NCBI GenBank assembly: GCA_964035545.1 | Contig: CAXIUT010000225.1 | Span: 1-24,875, forward strand | Source of the DNA: Bugula neritina | Taxonomy: Eukaryota > Bryozoa > Gymnolaemata > Cheilostomatida > Bugulidae | Reading direction: 5' to 3' | DNA: 24,875 nucleotides | Shown: one piece after another, positions 10,502 to 21,113 of the stretch | Position numbering within the stretch: the stretch's first letter is position 1 | Layout of the letters: each line of letters begins with the position of its first letter | Made by a program: the position numbers and the translations under genes | The notes under the pieces: generated by a model | Seen by the model: only the letters and a program-made list of their open reading frames with translations | Databases searched by the model: none | Told to the model about the DNA's origin: nothing

Positions 10502-11302
10502 TCAGAGTTCTTAATCTGTTGCCTGAGGGTTAGCATCAACCCAATCATATTCAGAATGGTCCTTAATCCAATCCAAAATACCTTGTTTATCTCTTCCTCC
10601 ATTAAAACTTACTGGCTTAACTGACTTATCTTTCCCGTACCAAAGGAGAGTAGGGTATCCTGAGATATCGATTTCATTCACTTCATTCAAAGTTCCATCA
10701 AAATCAGCTAAAATTACATTACTATTTGCAGCTAAAGCTTCAGCTGCAGCAACAAATTCTGGTGCAATTTGCTTACAATGACCACACCAAGGGGCATAAA
10801 CTTTCAAAAGAACTTATCTCTAACTTTCCAAGATCTCTTGCTTGAAACTATTTCCAACTATTACCTTGACTGCCTCATTATTTTCAGTTGGGATAGGAGC
10901 CGACTTAAGGAAAGGTTGAACCTCTCCAGAATTAACCTTATCAGTAAAAGAAGCCAATCCTTCAGCTGAAACATCAAGATCTTCAACTACATATTTTTTC
11001 TTTGCTTCAACAAGATAAACTAATTTGGGTGTTGTATCAACTTGTAAGCCAAGATATTCAGCAAATCGAGTAAAATGATCTTTATCTTGAACTTAATCAA
11101 TCACAGTAAAGACATTGAATTCATCAGTTTAAGATGTTTATTTGAATTGAGCCTTGATATCTTCATTCTCAGGATTGGTAAAGAGAAGGAATGCATTTTT
11201 TTTATCCTTAAAGATTGCGTTGACTGCGTTTTCACCAAAATCAACATATTCAGCGTTTGAAAAAACGACGAAGAAAATAACCAATAATGCTATGACTTTC
11301 AT
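10502..11302 (-). CDS. Short protein disulfide isomerase, ER-retained
   Basis: Intronless, 266 aa. The N terminus MKVIALLVIFFVVFSNA is a clear signal peptide. A redox-inactive thioredoxin-like b-type region follows (about 25-125), then an active a-type domain with YAPWCGHCKQIAPEF; the active-site pair is C173 and C176. The cis-proline region is GYPTLLWY. The chain ends in DQEL, a KDEL-type ER retention signal; its Q is a TAA codon, so a standard code would truncate the protein before the signal. It should make and reshuffle disulfides in the ER lumen. Typical PDIs are about 500 aa with two active domains; this one has a b'-a' arrangement only. Its start codon is 54 nt from the telomere tract, so its promoter must be within that stretch or inside the gene. 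Confidence 0.93.
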
Positions 11303-11356
11303 GGTAAGATAATATTGAATATTAAAATCAGGTTAATATAATGAAACTATTTATCT

Positions 11357-11446
11357 TTGGGGTTGGGGTTGGGGTTGGGGTTGGGGTTGGGGTTGGGGTT
11401 GGGGTTGGGGTTGGGGTTGGGGTTGGGGTTGGGGTTGGGGTTGGGG
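11357..11446. repeat. Internal GGGGTT tract (right telomere of segment A)
   Basis: Exactly fifteen perfect TTGGGG units. The orientation is that of a right chromosome end for the sequence to its left, and with the left telomere it brackets a plausible complete 11.4-kb chromosome. On the right it passes directly into the body of a Myb gene with no CCCCAA tract of its own. It is therefore either an assembly junction or an interstitial telomere tract. Confidence 0.95.
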
Positions 11447-11447
11447 T

Positions 11448-12679
11448 CGAGATTATTTTCTCGCTTTCAGGATGCACTACTCAAGAGCTAAACTGGCCTC
11501 TAACATTTTAAATTTTGTTAAACCTTAGTAGAACCATAAGCCTGGCTCTCCCCAAGAATGTCTTCTCGCTGTCCAAAGGGCAACGAAAAAACATTGAAAC
11601 TCTCCTCCTACTCCCCAATCTTACATCTCCTACTCCATCTTACTCATCTTTCTAAATGTACTTTCTTGTCTGAAAAGTTCCAAGAAAACCTCATCTTTTT
11701 TATCTTCTTTGAATTCTGAAAATCCCTTAAACATCTTAGGATTTTCATAAAGCCCATCAGTCTTAAAGTTAAAATCTTCAGCTTTGAAAACAAAGTTATC
11801 ATCTTCAATAACGGATGGTGTGCTGTTTTTTGTTGATAGTAATAATCCAGAACCTTCAATAGTTTATATTTCCATTCTTTATTCTACATTATGTTCAATT
11901 GAAGCAGATCTAGGTCTCTCCTACTTCTTTGATCGTTTTGAGAGAGAACTACTCTCATTAAGAGAATTTTTTCCTGATGCAATTTATTCTTCAAGACTCA
12001 ATGAATCCGGATAACGCATATTTTCTTCACATAACATTGTTTGTTTACGTTTTTTGCAATTCTTTCTAAAATCTTGCATCATCACTATTAAATGATCTAG
12101 ACTCTCATCTGCTTCTCCATTTTCAGTTATTTGTTCTTGTGAAATGAATTGAGCAATAAATGCTAAAATATTCTTAGCTAGTTGAGCAGTATCGTTTCCT
12201 GATAGTCTAACTCTTTTATCGTAGTGTCCATCAACTACAGCCATCAATTTGCTGAGATAATCTGACTCAAAATGCCTAATGATCTTGAATTATTTTCTAT
12301 TTTTTTGTTGACCCAAATAAACATTGATTTTAGTAAGAACTCTTCTAACCGAGGAGTAAAAATAGTTTTTAACTGCATTATCTGTTCTTCCTGGTAAAAA
12401 AGCAGCAATTTGAGCCCATTTATTTCCAATTTGAGTTTGCATCTCAAACAAAGTTTTTTATTCTTTCTAAGTCCATTCTTCACGATTAATAGCAGGATTA
12501 AGTTGATGTTGCCATCTTTCACGGCATTGTTTTCCAGTTCTGATTCTGTTAGTTTTTTATTGAAGAGTTTTAGAAACTTAAATCCATTTAAATCTATCTT
12601 GAGAACAACTAGACATCATCTCAATGATGATTTGATCTTCTTACTGAGTCCATCCTCTTTTTGAAGTGTTGTTTGACAT
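11448..12679 (-). CDS. R2R3 Myb DNA-binding protein, 3' end missing
   Basis: Starts at ATG (complement of 12677-12679). Residues about 8-115 hold two Myb repeats: first with W10, W32 region and WQHQL, second with W..., NKWAQIAAFLPGRTDNAVKNYF, which is the typical R3 ending. Such proteins bind DNA through the paired helix-turn-helix repeats and act as transcription or splicing-complex factors. The remaining ~290 residues are E/S/K rich without a recognised domain. No in-frame TGA occurs before the GGGGTT tract; the frame enters it as alternating Pro-Gln and then, by frame coincidence, joins the PDI frame. So the true 3' end is absent or altered here. The last 65 codons (below 11645) are GC-richer than the rest and may be non-coding or subtelomeric. 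Confidence 0.85.
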
Positions 12680-12800
12680 TGTTTTTCACCCTACTTGTTT
12701 TATTATTATAAATTATATTAGATAAAAGTAGAATTTACCACATCCTTTTGTAAAATACTCAAAAGATCAATGATTAAATTGATGTAAAGGATTCCAAATA

Positions 12801-13170
12801 ATGTACTTAAGCCCTGTAGATAAAAATAACGCTCAATATTCTCAGGATTTTCATGAACTTTATCATTTATGGTTATCAGAAATGAATAGATTAGTCTGTT
12901 TTCAGAAAAAAAACTTGAGCCTTTTTATATCTTTTAACTTAACTCACAAAAACTAAAGAGAATCCAAGAACACTGTCAAATGAACTCTCAATTAAAAAAA
13001 TAACGAATGCTAACTTGGTTATCTTTTTGATAATTTAAATTTAGAATCGAACTCTTAATAGTCCTGCTGTTAAGTCAAAGTTCTCAAAGAAAATGATGCA
13101 AGTGTTTAAAATTCTCTTCAATGTTGATGTTTTATGCATAAAGATAAGTTTTTATTAATAATTACGATGA
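12801..13170 (+). CDS. Small unknown gene with one frame break
   Basis: A frame from ATG 12801 reads MYLSPVDKNNAQYSQDF, then HELYHLWLSEMNRLVC, and then needs a one-base shift at the T5 run 12922-12926 to continue as LLTQLTKTKENPRTLSNELS with good composition. A possible 27-nt intron (GTTATC..TTTAG) lies near 13016-13045. The frame ends at TGA 13168-13170, overlapping the ATG of the GDPD gene. No family is recognised. Evidence is coding-like composition only, so the call is tentative; it could also be the 5' part of something longer. Confidence 0.4.
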
Positions 13171-14191
13171 TTTTGATTCCGATCCTGCTCATCTTTATCT
13201 CCTATTTATTGTTCAGCTGGTTCCTCTTTTTCTTTCCCTTCATAGTTCATAGACCTCATAAATACTCGAGAGCACCTATAATTGCTTAATCTTTAGCTAG
13301 ATAAAAAGTGTTGAAGATTGCACATAGAGGAGGTTGCAGAATTAAGACTGAAAACACAATCTAAGCTTTTTAAGAAGCTAGCAAATATAGCGATATGCTT
13401 GAAATGGACGTATGTGAGACTAAAGATGGAGTTTTAGTAGTTCATCATGATCATGATCTTGAAAGAACATGTGGAGTCAAACAATATATCAGAAATTTAT
13501 AATACAAGGAATTACCCTGCTTCAAAAAATAAATATAACTAAATTTTGCTCCTAAAGGGTTAACTGTTTGTTCACATTAAGAAAAAATACCTACATTATA
13601 AGAGGTATTTAAGAAATTTCCAAGTATGCCCATGAATATAGAACTAAAAACTCCTCAACTGCAGCTATTAAAGAAATGATTACACTAATAAAAACTTATA
13701 ATAGACTAGATAAGACAATAATAGGCATCCGAGGAGATGATCAGATTTCTCTTAAGCAAATGGACAGAAAAATTTTAACATTTATGAATGATAAAGATTT
13801 CTTCTTCTATTTTACTAGTATGATAACTGGATTACTCCCCTATTTATATGTGGAAGATCATTCTATGCAGTTACCTCTATGGACAGAGTAAAGCTATCAT
13901 TGGAAAATAAGAGAATGGGGAGATAATTGGAAAGTACATCTTTTTTTTAAAGTATTAAAATGGATTCTAAACCCTCTTATGGGATTGCTTGCTTATCATC
14001 TAAAAAAAAGAGGAATTATTACTATTTTTTGGGTATGTAATTGCGAAGATGACTATAAAAGGGCAATCAAATATGGCGCTAAAGGAATAATGACTGATAA
14101 TCCCTAATTGTTGAACTCTTATTTGAAAAAATAAGGAATGAGTTTTAAAGAAGATTCCGAATAGTAAATAAAGAGAAAGAAGGATGATTGA
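13167..14191 (+). CDS. Glycerophosphodiester phosphodiesterase, membrane-anchored
   Basis: About 341 aa. The N terminus (residues 2-28, LIPILLIFISYLLFSWFLFF) is a membrane anchor. The GDPD TIM-barrel follows with its hallmark residues: AHRGG (H53, R54), TENT (E62), LEMDVCETKDG (E79, D81), VVHHDHDLERTCG (H94, D95), the block NIELK, and the ending AKGIMTDNP. These enzymes hydrolyse glycerophosphodiesters to glycerol-3-phosphate and an alcohol, using a divalent metal. The frame breaks once: at the A5 run 13646-13650 one A appears to be missing, because adding a single base joins NIELK to STAAIKEMITLIKTYN with no loss of homology. This may be a sequencing error or a true lesion. The TM-barrel layout resembles eukaryotic GDE1/GDE4-type proteins. 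Confidence 0.88.
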
Positions 14192-14613
14192 TATGATATT
14201 TATCTTGATATATATTGCAATAGTAAATCATTTAATAATGTACCTCCATAAATTACCTCTATTCAAACCATCAATAACAACCAAACAAAGCAAATAAACA
14301 TAGTATCAGTACAGCATAACAAAATAAGGCTTTTCATATTATGTTTGCAGTCTAACTTCTCCAACTTCTATTTTATTATGGAAAGTAGATCTCACTTCTT
14401 AAAGAAGATAAGAAATATAAATAAAAACCAACCTTTAACCCATTCATATAGCCTATGTCTGTTGCGATAAATTAGTTATTTTGACTGAGAATTGTATTTT
14501 GGGGTGTGCAAAAATTGAAAAAATAATCAAATAAAGCAAATATTCATAAGCATTTTGTAAAAGAATAGCTTTTATGTTTATAAAAATATTGTTCTTCCTA
14601 ATATTTAAATTAG
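14192..14613. other. Intergenic stretch with one weak minus-strand ORF
   Basis: About 420 bp between two plus-strand genes. On the minus strand, 14443 to 14306 encodes a 45-aa frame (starting MGQRLVFIYISYLLQEV, later HNKIEVGEVRLQTQYEKPYF) with better composition than its surroundings and a hydrophobic start. It could be a small gene or an exon of one; there is no homology I recognise. Confidence 0.35.
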
Positions 14614-16393
14614 ATGTTTCAAAATAAGTCAAGTAGAAGATAGACCAATTGCAATATATTTGGCGGGTGGCAAACTTGTGTTCCAAGACTTGAAATAAAA
14701 CAATATCTCTCTCTTTAGTATTGAACCTTCAGATCTTGGTTATCAAAAAATAGATTAATTCATTGATTTTTAAACATCTAAATAAACCATCTTTAATCGA
14801 TAAAATTCAAATAACCTTTTAACTTCTATAGTAAAAATTGAACAAACTTTTGGATAAATAAGTTATGTCGTACTATAGATTAACTGGTCGAAGAAATCTT
14901 ATATCTCATACCTTTTAAAGGTGACAACTGCTCCATTTATAAAAAATAATCTTATGTTTATTTGTAATTTAAATAAAAACTATATGGTAGTATCAACTGG
15001 AAAAGCACTTATTTTAGGTAAAAAAGTCCTCAGTGAAAATGTAGAAGAAAGTTAGATAGTAGTTTATTGCTAAATACCATTTGATTATCAAGTTTTAGCT
15101 TTGCTTGGAATATCTCATAGTCAAGAACCAATAAATCAATAAATAATAGTCTGCTTTGTTAAAAATAAACAAACACTTATCTACAGTTATCACTTTAATG
15201 ATCTAGCCTTAAAACTTCAGTTCAATCCTTATAAAGTCAATGTTGATAGTTGTATTTTTGGTACTTTTATTGGTATTATAAAAATATCGTCCGATTTAGC
15301 TATTTTTGTTTTTAAGAATGGATCTTATCTATTGAGCTAATATTTCTTCGAAATGACTAAAAATATCTTATCTTGTGGATAAATTGATTAAGATGAAGAT
15401 TAAAATTAACTTTTATAAGTATAGGATCTTTCTTAATCAAGTAATCATATTAATTTTATACCATTTAAACTATTTTTGTAGCAATGTGATAAAAACTTTT
15501 CCTAAATAACTCGATATATGAGATAATTATTTTCAGTAAATTGTTTAAAGTAAATTCTAGATGAATTTTAATTAAAAATACATAAATTAATTCCTTGTTT
15601 GCAAAAAGATAGCTGGCTAGTTATAAATTCTTTTATCACGTAATATTCATTAATTTTCACATATCTCAATCATTTCATCAAATACCTCAAGAAGTAAAAT
15701 CAATAAGAGCAGTTAACTATGAACTTTTCTATCTAATATATTCAAAAATAGATTTTAAAAACATAACATTCTTCGAATTAAATAATAATCGAATATCCAT
15801 CAGTAAAAAAGATTGTACTTGACAATTTATTCTAAATAAAGCAAAATATCACATCAATGATATTTCTTTTTTCAACTAACAACAGTAATAAATAAGCAGT
15901 ATTATGGTTCAATAAAAAACAATTCATATATTCTAAACTTATTGCCAATTTATAAATTCCTCAAATAATTCATTTCTTTACAGATCATACAAGTTTAATA
16001 GACTATCTTTCCTTCATTATCTACAATTCAGCCAAAAATAGAAATCACTAAGAATGGACCTTATCTAGAAAATTACTTAAATCATTACTCAAAAGCAATA
16101 GAGACTATCATCCTCTCGTTGGGTTATTAGGCAATGATATATAGTTATATAATATCAGCAAATATCATCTCAAAGTATGTCGATAGTTGAGACAAAAAGA
16201 TAAAAAGTATGCTTAAAGGGATCTACAAATGTTACCTTCTTTGGAATAATAAGAAATCTAAGTTAAAGAATATTTAAGAAAAATAGGTTATAAAAATTTA
16301 ACATCATTTGTTCCTTCTTCAATGAAACAAGATAAATATAATGATAAAATTGTTGTTTTGCCAATTCCGAATCAATATAAATTTAAGCTTTGA
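14614..16393 (+). CDS. Large unknown protein, ~592 aa
   Basis: From ATG 14614 the frame reads MFQNKSSRRQTNCNIFGGWQ and, after a one-base shift at the A4 run 14697-14700 (one extra A), runs without TGA to 16391-16393. Without that shift the start is lost; a 52-nt intron is the alternative. Removing one base makes the whole gene a multiple of three. The first half looks like beta-rich sequence (KNYMVVSTGKALILGKKV, IVVYCQIPFDYQVLALLG, DLAIFVFKNGSYLLSQYFF), compatible with a propeller-like domain, which I cannot confirm. The second half is helical and ends in a basic segment (KVCRQLRQKDKKYAQRD). No family is recognised; a divergent RNA polymerase I initiation-factor type architecture is one guess with no motif support. 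Confidence 0.6.
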
Positions 16394-16510
16394 AAAAATG
16401 GCAAAAATAACTCATCAAAATCAATGACTAAAGTTATTTAAAGTTAACATAAGATAACTTTGCTATTGAACTTGAATTCATGCAAAAATAAATTATTTTA
16501 ATTGATAAAA

Positions 16511-17465
16511 ATGAGAATTAAAATAGTATATTAGTATTTTCTTAAAAGATAAAATAAATTAACGATATTTTTATCAAATAAACATAAATTAATCATAAAA
16601 ATCGATAATAATTCAGAAATTACTGCCTATCTATTAAGTATCCAGATTGTAAATGCTACTCAAACTAAGTCTATATTCTTCTTCATTAATTTCTACCTCA
16701 TAAATACTAAAATACCGACAAAATATCATAAATTATTTAAAAACCCAACAAAAGAAAAATCTAGTGCTAAGATGTCCTATAAATAGAATGTATTCATAAA
16801 TATCTGTCAAAATTATATTAAATTCTAACTTAATGTTAACTATTCTAACTCACAAAATGCTTTGATATTCTACCCAAACAATAACCCATCAACAGTAATA
16901 TCTTCAATCCAGATATAAGTTAATAAAATTAATCCAAATAGCAAAATATCATAAAGTTCTTTATCACCAGCATCAAATCAATCTGCATACTATAACCTTT
17001 TGTTCAATCATTTATGGGATCTTTATGATTAATTGACTGAAATAAATTAAAAAATGTTCTAAGTTTAGGAATAATTTTAAAGAACACCTTTTGCTCAAAC
17101 TATAGTTACCTTACTACGTACTCTTTGCAACTCAATATATTCAAAAAATCTGCGTTTACTTCATATTAATAGCAATACAACCGTATAACTACGTAATTTC
17201 TAAAATATAAGAAATAAATTTTAAGAAAGAAACAAAAAAAATATTAATAAAGTAAAAATAGAATAAAGAAATTTCTTCTTCAAAACTTAATTTCATGAAA
17301 ATATATCTAAAAACTAACCTACTTCACATAATTTATTCTCATAATAAAAGTTGGATTTTCTCTCTTGAAGACATGATTTTCTCTTGTCTATTCTTTTAAA
17401 TAAAACTGACTCCTAAAATAATCACTTTGATAACTTATCTCTTCGAAATAACCCCTTTTCACTGA
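16511..17465 (+). CDS. Unknown Q/N-rich protein, ~317 aa
   Basis: Starts at ATG 16511 (MRIKIVYQYFLKRQNKLTIF). The frame is clean to about 17230 and contains ITAYLLSIQIVNATQTKSIF, SNSQNALIFYPNNNPSTVIS, SSLSPASNQSAYYNLLFNHL and TIVTLLRTLCNSIYSKNLR. At the A8 run 17234-17241 one extra A would explain a shift into the frame EISSSKLNF..SWIFSLEDMIFSC, which ends at TGA 17463-17465, 30 bp before the convergent EF-hand gene ends. If the original frame is kept, a 21-nt intron at 17350-17370 would also be needed and the protein would run antisense through the EF-hand gene, which I consider less likely. No family is recognised. Confidence 0.5.
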
Positions 17466-17495
17466 TATTTATACTTATTCAAAGAATCATTCATA

Positions 17496-17975
17496 TCATT
17501 TGTTTACTCTTAATTTTTTAAATAACTCTTAAAACTCCTTAAAGTCCATTTTCAACGATAAATTGATTGGACCCTTTTCGTCTTCTTCTATCCTATCCTA
17601 CTCTCCCTCAGGAATCTACTCTCCATTCAAAATATACAAAAACCCGATCATATCCGATAAGTCCCGCAATTTAAACTAAATGTGATATTTCTGTAAAGTA
17701 TGACCCAAACTATCAACAGTAATAAACCCTTCAGGTGTACACAACTATTTAAACATAGTTTTAACTCTCTGCTCCTCAATCATTTCATTACCAAAATTAT
17801 CTTTTTTACGATATCTCGGTCTAGTCTTCCCAACATCTTGAGATTGACTGCTTATTTAACTAAGAGCTCGACTAGCCCTTCTTCTAACTGGTTAGTTGTC
17901 CTATCGATAGAGATTTTGCTCAATAAAATCTTAAGAGTAGAGAGAGTTTTTCTATTATTAATGCTCTTCTTTCAT
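17496..17975 (-). CDS. EF-hand-like protein, 159 aa
   Basis: An intronless minus-strand frame from ATG (complement of 17973-17975) to TGA (complement of 17496-17498). The N-terminal 55 residues are basic and Q/S rich. From about 63 the sequence has EF-hand architecture: EEQRVKTMFKQLCTPEGFIT, VDSLGHTLQKYHIQFKLRDL, SDMIGFL, and finally the loop-helix MDFKEFQELFKK typical of the last half of a calmodulin-like hand. The acidic linker EQDRIEEDEKG precedes it. The calcium ligands are incomplete in the first hand, so calcium binding is uncertain. It resembles centrin/calmodulin-family proteins and could be cytoskeletal. The plus strand here also stays open for long distances, but its product lacks any family signal. 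Confidence 0.7.
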
Positions 17976-18129
17976 ATTATTTCTTTATATTTCATTTTAA
18001 GGCTATTCTCTTTCTTCTTATTTTGATTATCTTATAGAGGCGAGTTTTCTTAATCTACTTCTATTTGATTTTTTCATATATTAGATTTGATGTTAAAATG
18101 GTTGAAATAATTGATAATTTTATTGACTA

Positions 18130-19055
18130 ATGAGATCATCATTCTGTTTAGATTCCGTAGCTAACTCCAGAGAAATCAGCCTCTCTCCACACAACAACTC
18201 ATCATCAAAACAACTATACTCTTTTAGTAAGATAGTAGATTCAAAAAAAATAACTCATAGTACTCATCATTCTATCAAGCTGCGATAGTATCTATAACAT
18301 ACCATCAACCTTCAGAACCTCAGGCACGACCATGGGATATGGAAACAAACACGATTTCACTAAAGATCTATCAGGTTCACCAGGAGCAACTAAATACAAT
18401 ATCAATACAATCTTCGACAATAACAAAACCAAAAAGAAAGGATTTACTCTCTATTAAAGCAGAGATGTACATTTAGATATATTTAGAAACTTCCAGATAG
18501 AGGACATATTCCTCTAGATCCTCTAAAAGTACCTGCCCCTTCACACTATCAAAATCTCAAAGTGAACAAAGGACCAACCTTCTCCATGAGAAAAAGATTG
18601 CCTGTCATCGATAAAACCATGTCAATCGATGTTCAAAATCATAATCCAGGAGCTGGACGCTATTAAAATCCATAATCTCTATCACCTAGAGGTAAATACA
18701 GCGTCTCCAAACATAGAGGAACTGGTGCTTCTTTGTTTAACCCTAAAAGGTCTTCAAGATTCTTCTAATTCAGTATCTTTGATGATATCTAGAAAATAGA
18801 AATCCAGGACCAGGAAAATATAATGAAGTTAGTCCAATGAGCAATCGTGGAAAATACACGATCTCTAGTTTCCAAGGTCAAGGCCAAAGACTCTTTGATA
18901 AAGAAAGAAGATAGAACACATTTGATTTCAAAGCAAGAAAGAACATCAACCCAGGACCAGGATCATATCGAGCTCCTTCAGATTTTGGTCAATACGATGG
19001 AAATGTCTACACGAATAACAGGTTATCAAATACATCAAAAAAATATAAGTTATGA
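18130..19055 (+). CDS. ODF3/SHIPPO-type ciliary PGP-repeat protein
   Basis: Modelled as 283 aa in four exons; introns at 18227-18260 (34 nt), 18467-18486 (20 nt) and 18773-18792 (20 nt). The exon sum is exactly divisible by three. At least five PGP-type repeats are seen: SPGATKYNI, VPAPSHY, NPGAGRY, NPGPGKY and NPGPGSY, each followed by a G/S/F segment such as GKYTISSFQGQGQRLF. This is the pattern of SHIPPO-repeat (outer dense fiber 3-like, CIMAP) proteins, which bind axonemal or cortical microtubules. The repeats cross two introns and are rejoined only by splicing, which strongly supports these junctions. The first intron is less sure. Its neighbours are an EF-hand gene (divergent) and a TRIM-like gene 35 bp downstream. 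Confidence 0.85.
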
Positions 19056-19090
19056 TTCATATTTTATTATCTCATTATAAATTGAAACCG

Positions 19091-20401
19091 ATGAGTCAAA
19101 GAAAACAAAATCGATGCGTAGATCATCAACAATAAATAGTAGCTCTTTGTATTGACTAAAGTTGCAAAGAAAAAGTAAAAGCAGTTTGTCCACTTGAACT
19201 TTACAACGAACACTTGGATCATAAATTCTAAAACATAGCAAAAATACATTCAGAATGGTCTTTATATCATAAAGATGCAGACCAAATAAAATAAAATATA
19301 TCAAGGTAGGGCATATTAAAATATATGGATGGAATTATTGACTAGTTAATGACTAAAATCAAAGAACATCTGTTTTTATTAAGAAAATAACTTGATATCA
19401 AAATGGGATTATACTATAATAGCAAACCTGTTGATAAAATCAGATCGGCTCTAAATGGACTTAGCAAATCTCTTGAATAAAGATTTTTAGAACTCAGACA
19501 TTAAGAAATCTAAGATGCTAAATTTTTTATTTAAATTTATGGAGTTAAAAAATTAGTTAATGATACCTTCCAACAAAGATAAAACTTTGAAAAAGAGATC
19601 TTAATAGCCTACTCGAAAATAAAAGAATAAATGTTTATGGATTATCCCAAATTCAATGCCTTAGTCAAAGCTAAAGAATATGAATATTGTGAAATAATCA
19701 AAGCTCAAAAGATATAGATCACAGTAATGAAGGAAAAGTTATCAGAAATATCAGGTGGGCATTAAAAATTAGCCTAAGAACATAAACAACTATCATATGA
19801 ATATGCCAGAACAACTAACGAATTGAAAAATAAATAAGCTGCTCTCGTATAAACAAATAACAAGCTAAACATCATGACAAATAAATTCAACTAACAGGCC
19901 CAAGAAGCTATCCTTAAAGCCAGATAAATCAAATCAAAAAACATACTAGGAACCTATCCCAGCAAACACCTCTTCAGAGTTAGTGATAGAATCATCAAAA
20001 CAGGAGATCAAGAAATGGATTGGCCAGGACTAGTATAAGTAGGCTAAGCTATTGGGAAGATATTTGTCAAATTAACAAGATTCGATGTTGGTTCATGGGT
20101 TCTTGTGGGCTGTATGTTCAAAAGTCAATGCTAAAAGAACTAGTTCTAATTCGATAACTATAAAAATATAGGTCATGGTACTTATTTGCTTGATAGCAAC
20201 CGTTGGAGTTATTCTGATCATGACGAAGACTACAATGCCAAGCCACTTGGGTTTGAATATGCGCATAATGACATAATTAAAATTGAAGTGTTTCCAGAAG
20301 TGATAAGATTTTCAAAAATGGCTTCGGATGGGAAGAATAAAAATTCTAACTACCATATCGTAAGAAAGAAAACGATGAATTTTACTTTTGCCTTGGAGTG
20401 A
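19091..20401 (+). CDS. TRIM-like: B-box, coiled coil, SPRY-like domain
   Basis: Intronless, 436 aa. Residues 7-50 (NRCVDHQQQ..ALCIDQSCKEK..VCPLELYNEHLDHKF) have the spacing of a B-box zinc finger with C, H, C, C, C, H, H; one expected Cys is absent, so zinc binding may be partial. Residues about 60-290 form long charged helices with heptad-like pattern, a coiled coil (KAKEYEYCEIIKAQKIQ, ARTTNELKNKQAALVQTNNK). The last 120 residues resemble a SPRY/B30.2-type beta-sandwich: VGQAIGKIFVKLTRFDVGSW, GHGTYLLDSNRWSYSDHDED, KPLGFEYAHNDIIKIEVFPE. There is no RING, so ubiquitin ligase activity is not implied. TRIM-like proteins without RING are numerous in ciliates; the ligand of the C-terminal domain is unknown. 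Confidence 0.78.
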
Positions 20402-20433
20402 AAGGATAACATACAGAGCTTACGTTGGTTTGA

Positions 20434-21113
20434 TCGGAAGTGATCAATATATATTAAACTAGTATATATTTTAATATTAGAATTATAAACATAGATTCTT
20501 TTAAAGAAAAGATAGTCTCTCTTTAAGCTTTCTAAATAAAGTGTTAAAATAAACATTCTTGTATGCTAAACTCAAATTTCTTTTGATTTGATGCAGTAAC
20601 TGAAAGGCTACTTCTGATAGCTCAAAGGAAAAGTTAACGCTATGAGTTATTGATGCATGCTTTTTTGAAAAATGTTTCTATATCTCTAGATAAGTCTTTA
20701 GAACTTAAAAATAGAAATATTTCTAATGATTTTTGGAGATTTAGAGATTGCTTTAAAAGAAACTTCAATAAGAAAATTTAGTCTTCATTTCAAAAAATTG
20801 ATAAAAAAATAAAAGTTAATAAAAAGGAGATCTATCTTTTATAAGTTGACTATCAATGTTCTTTCTTGCTAAATAAGTTCAAATATGAAGTAAAGTTCAA
20901 GATTTAAAGATTTAGAATTGAAAAAACTCTTTAGTTTTGTTTTTTAAAAAAATCAATCTTTTAACACCTAATTGTATCATTTAGTTTAAATATTTTAAAT
21001 CACTTGAGATAGATAAATTACGAATATTCACGATAAAAAACAGAGATAAGATGTAGACAAAGGTAAATATTGAGGTAAAAACAAAGAGTTAAAAATAAAT
21101 AATCATTGTATGA
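20434..21113 (+). CDS. Unknown protein, 5' end unresolved, one frame break
   Basis: Coding-like frame from about 20434: DSFKEKIVSLQAFQIKC, then a probable 36-nt intron at 20561-20596 that removes the only internal TGA, then TERLLLIAQRKS, LLMHAFLKNVSISLDKSLEL, NDFWRFRDCFKRNF, VDYQCSFLLNKFKYEVKFK. At the A7 run 20947-20953 one A seems missing; with it the frame continues as INLLTPNCIIQFKYFKSLE to TGA 21111-21113, overlapping the convergent gene by 11 bp. No ATG is found upstream in frame before 20653, so the start is either there or in an unrecognised exon. No family is recognised. Confidence 0.45.

Noticed and set aside
11644-12664. Several short ORFs on both strands
   Set aside because: They are pieces of the Myb gene split at in-frame TAA/TAG glutamine codons, or antisense shadows of it.
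17500-18120. Long plus-strand open frames through 17500-18120, including a 108-codon standard-code ORF at 17700-18026
   Set aside because: The minus strand encodes an EF-hand-like protein here. With TGA as the only stop, antisense frames stay open by chance; their products are hydrophobic and lack any motif.
19050-19304. Minus-strand ORFs of 60-84 codons
   Set aside because: They are antisense shadows of the TRIM-like gene, whose plus frame has a B-box and is open for 436 codons.
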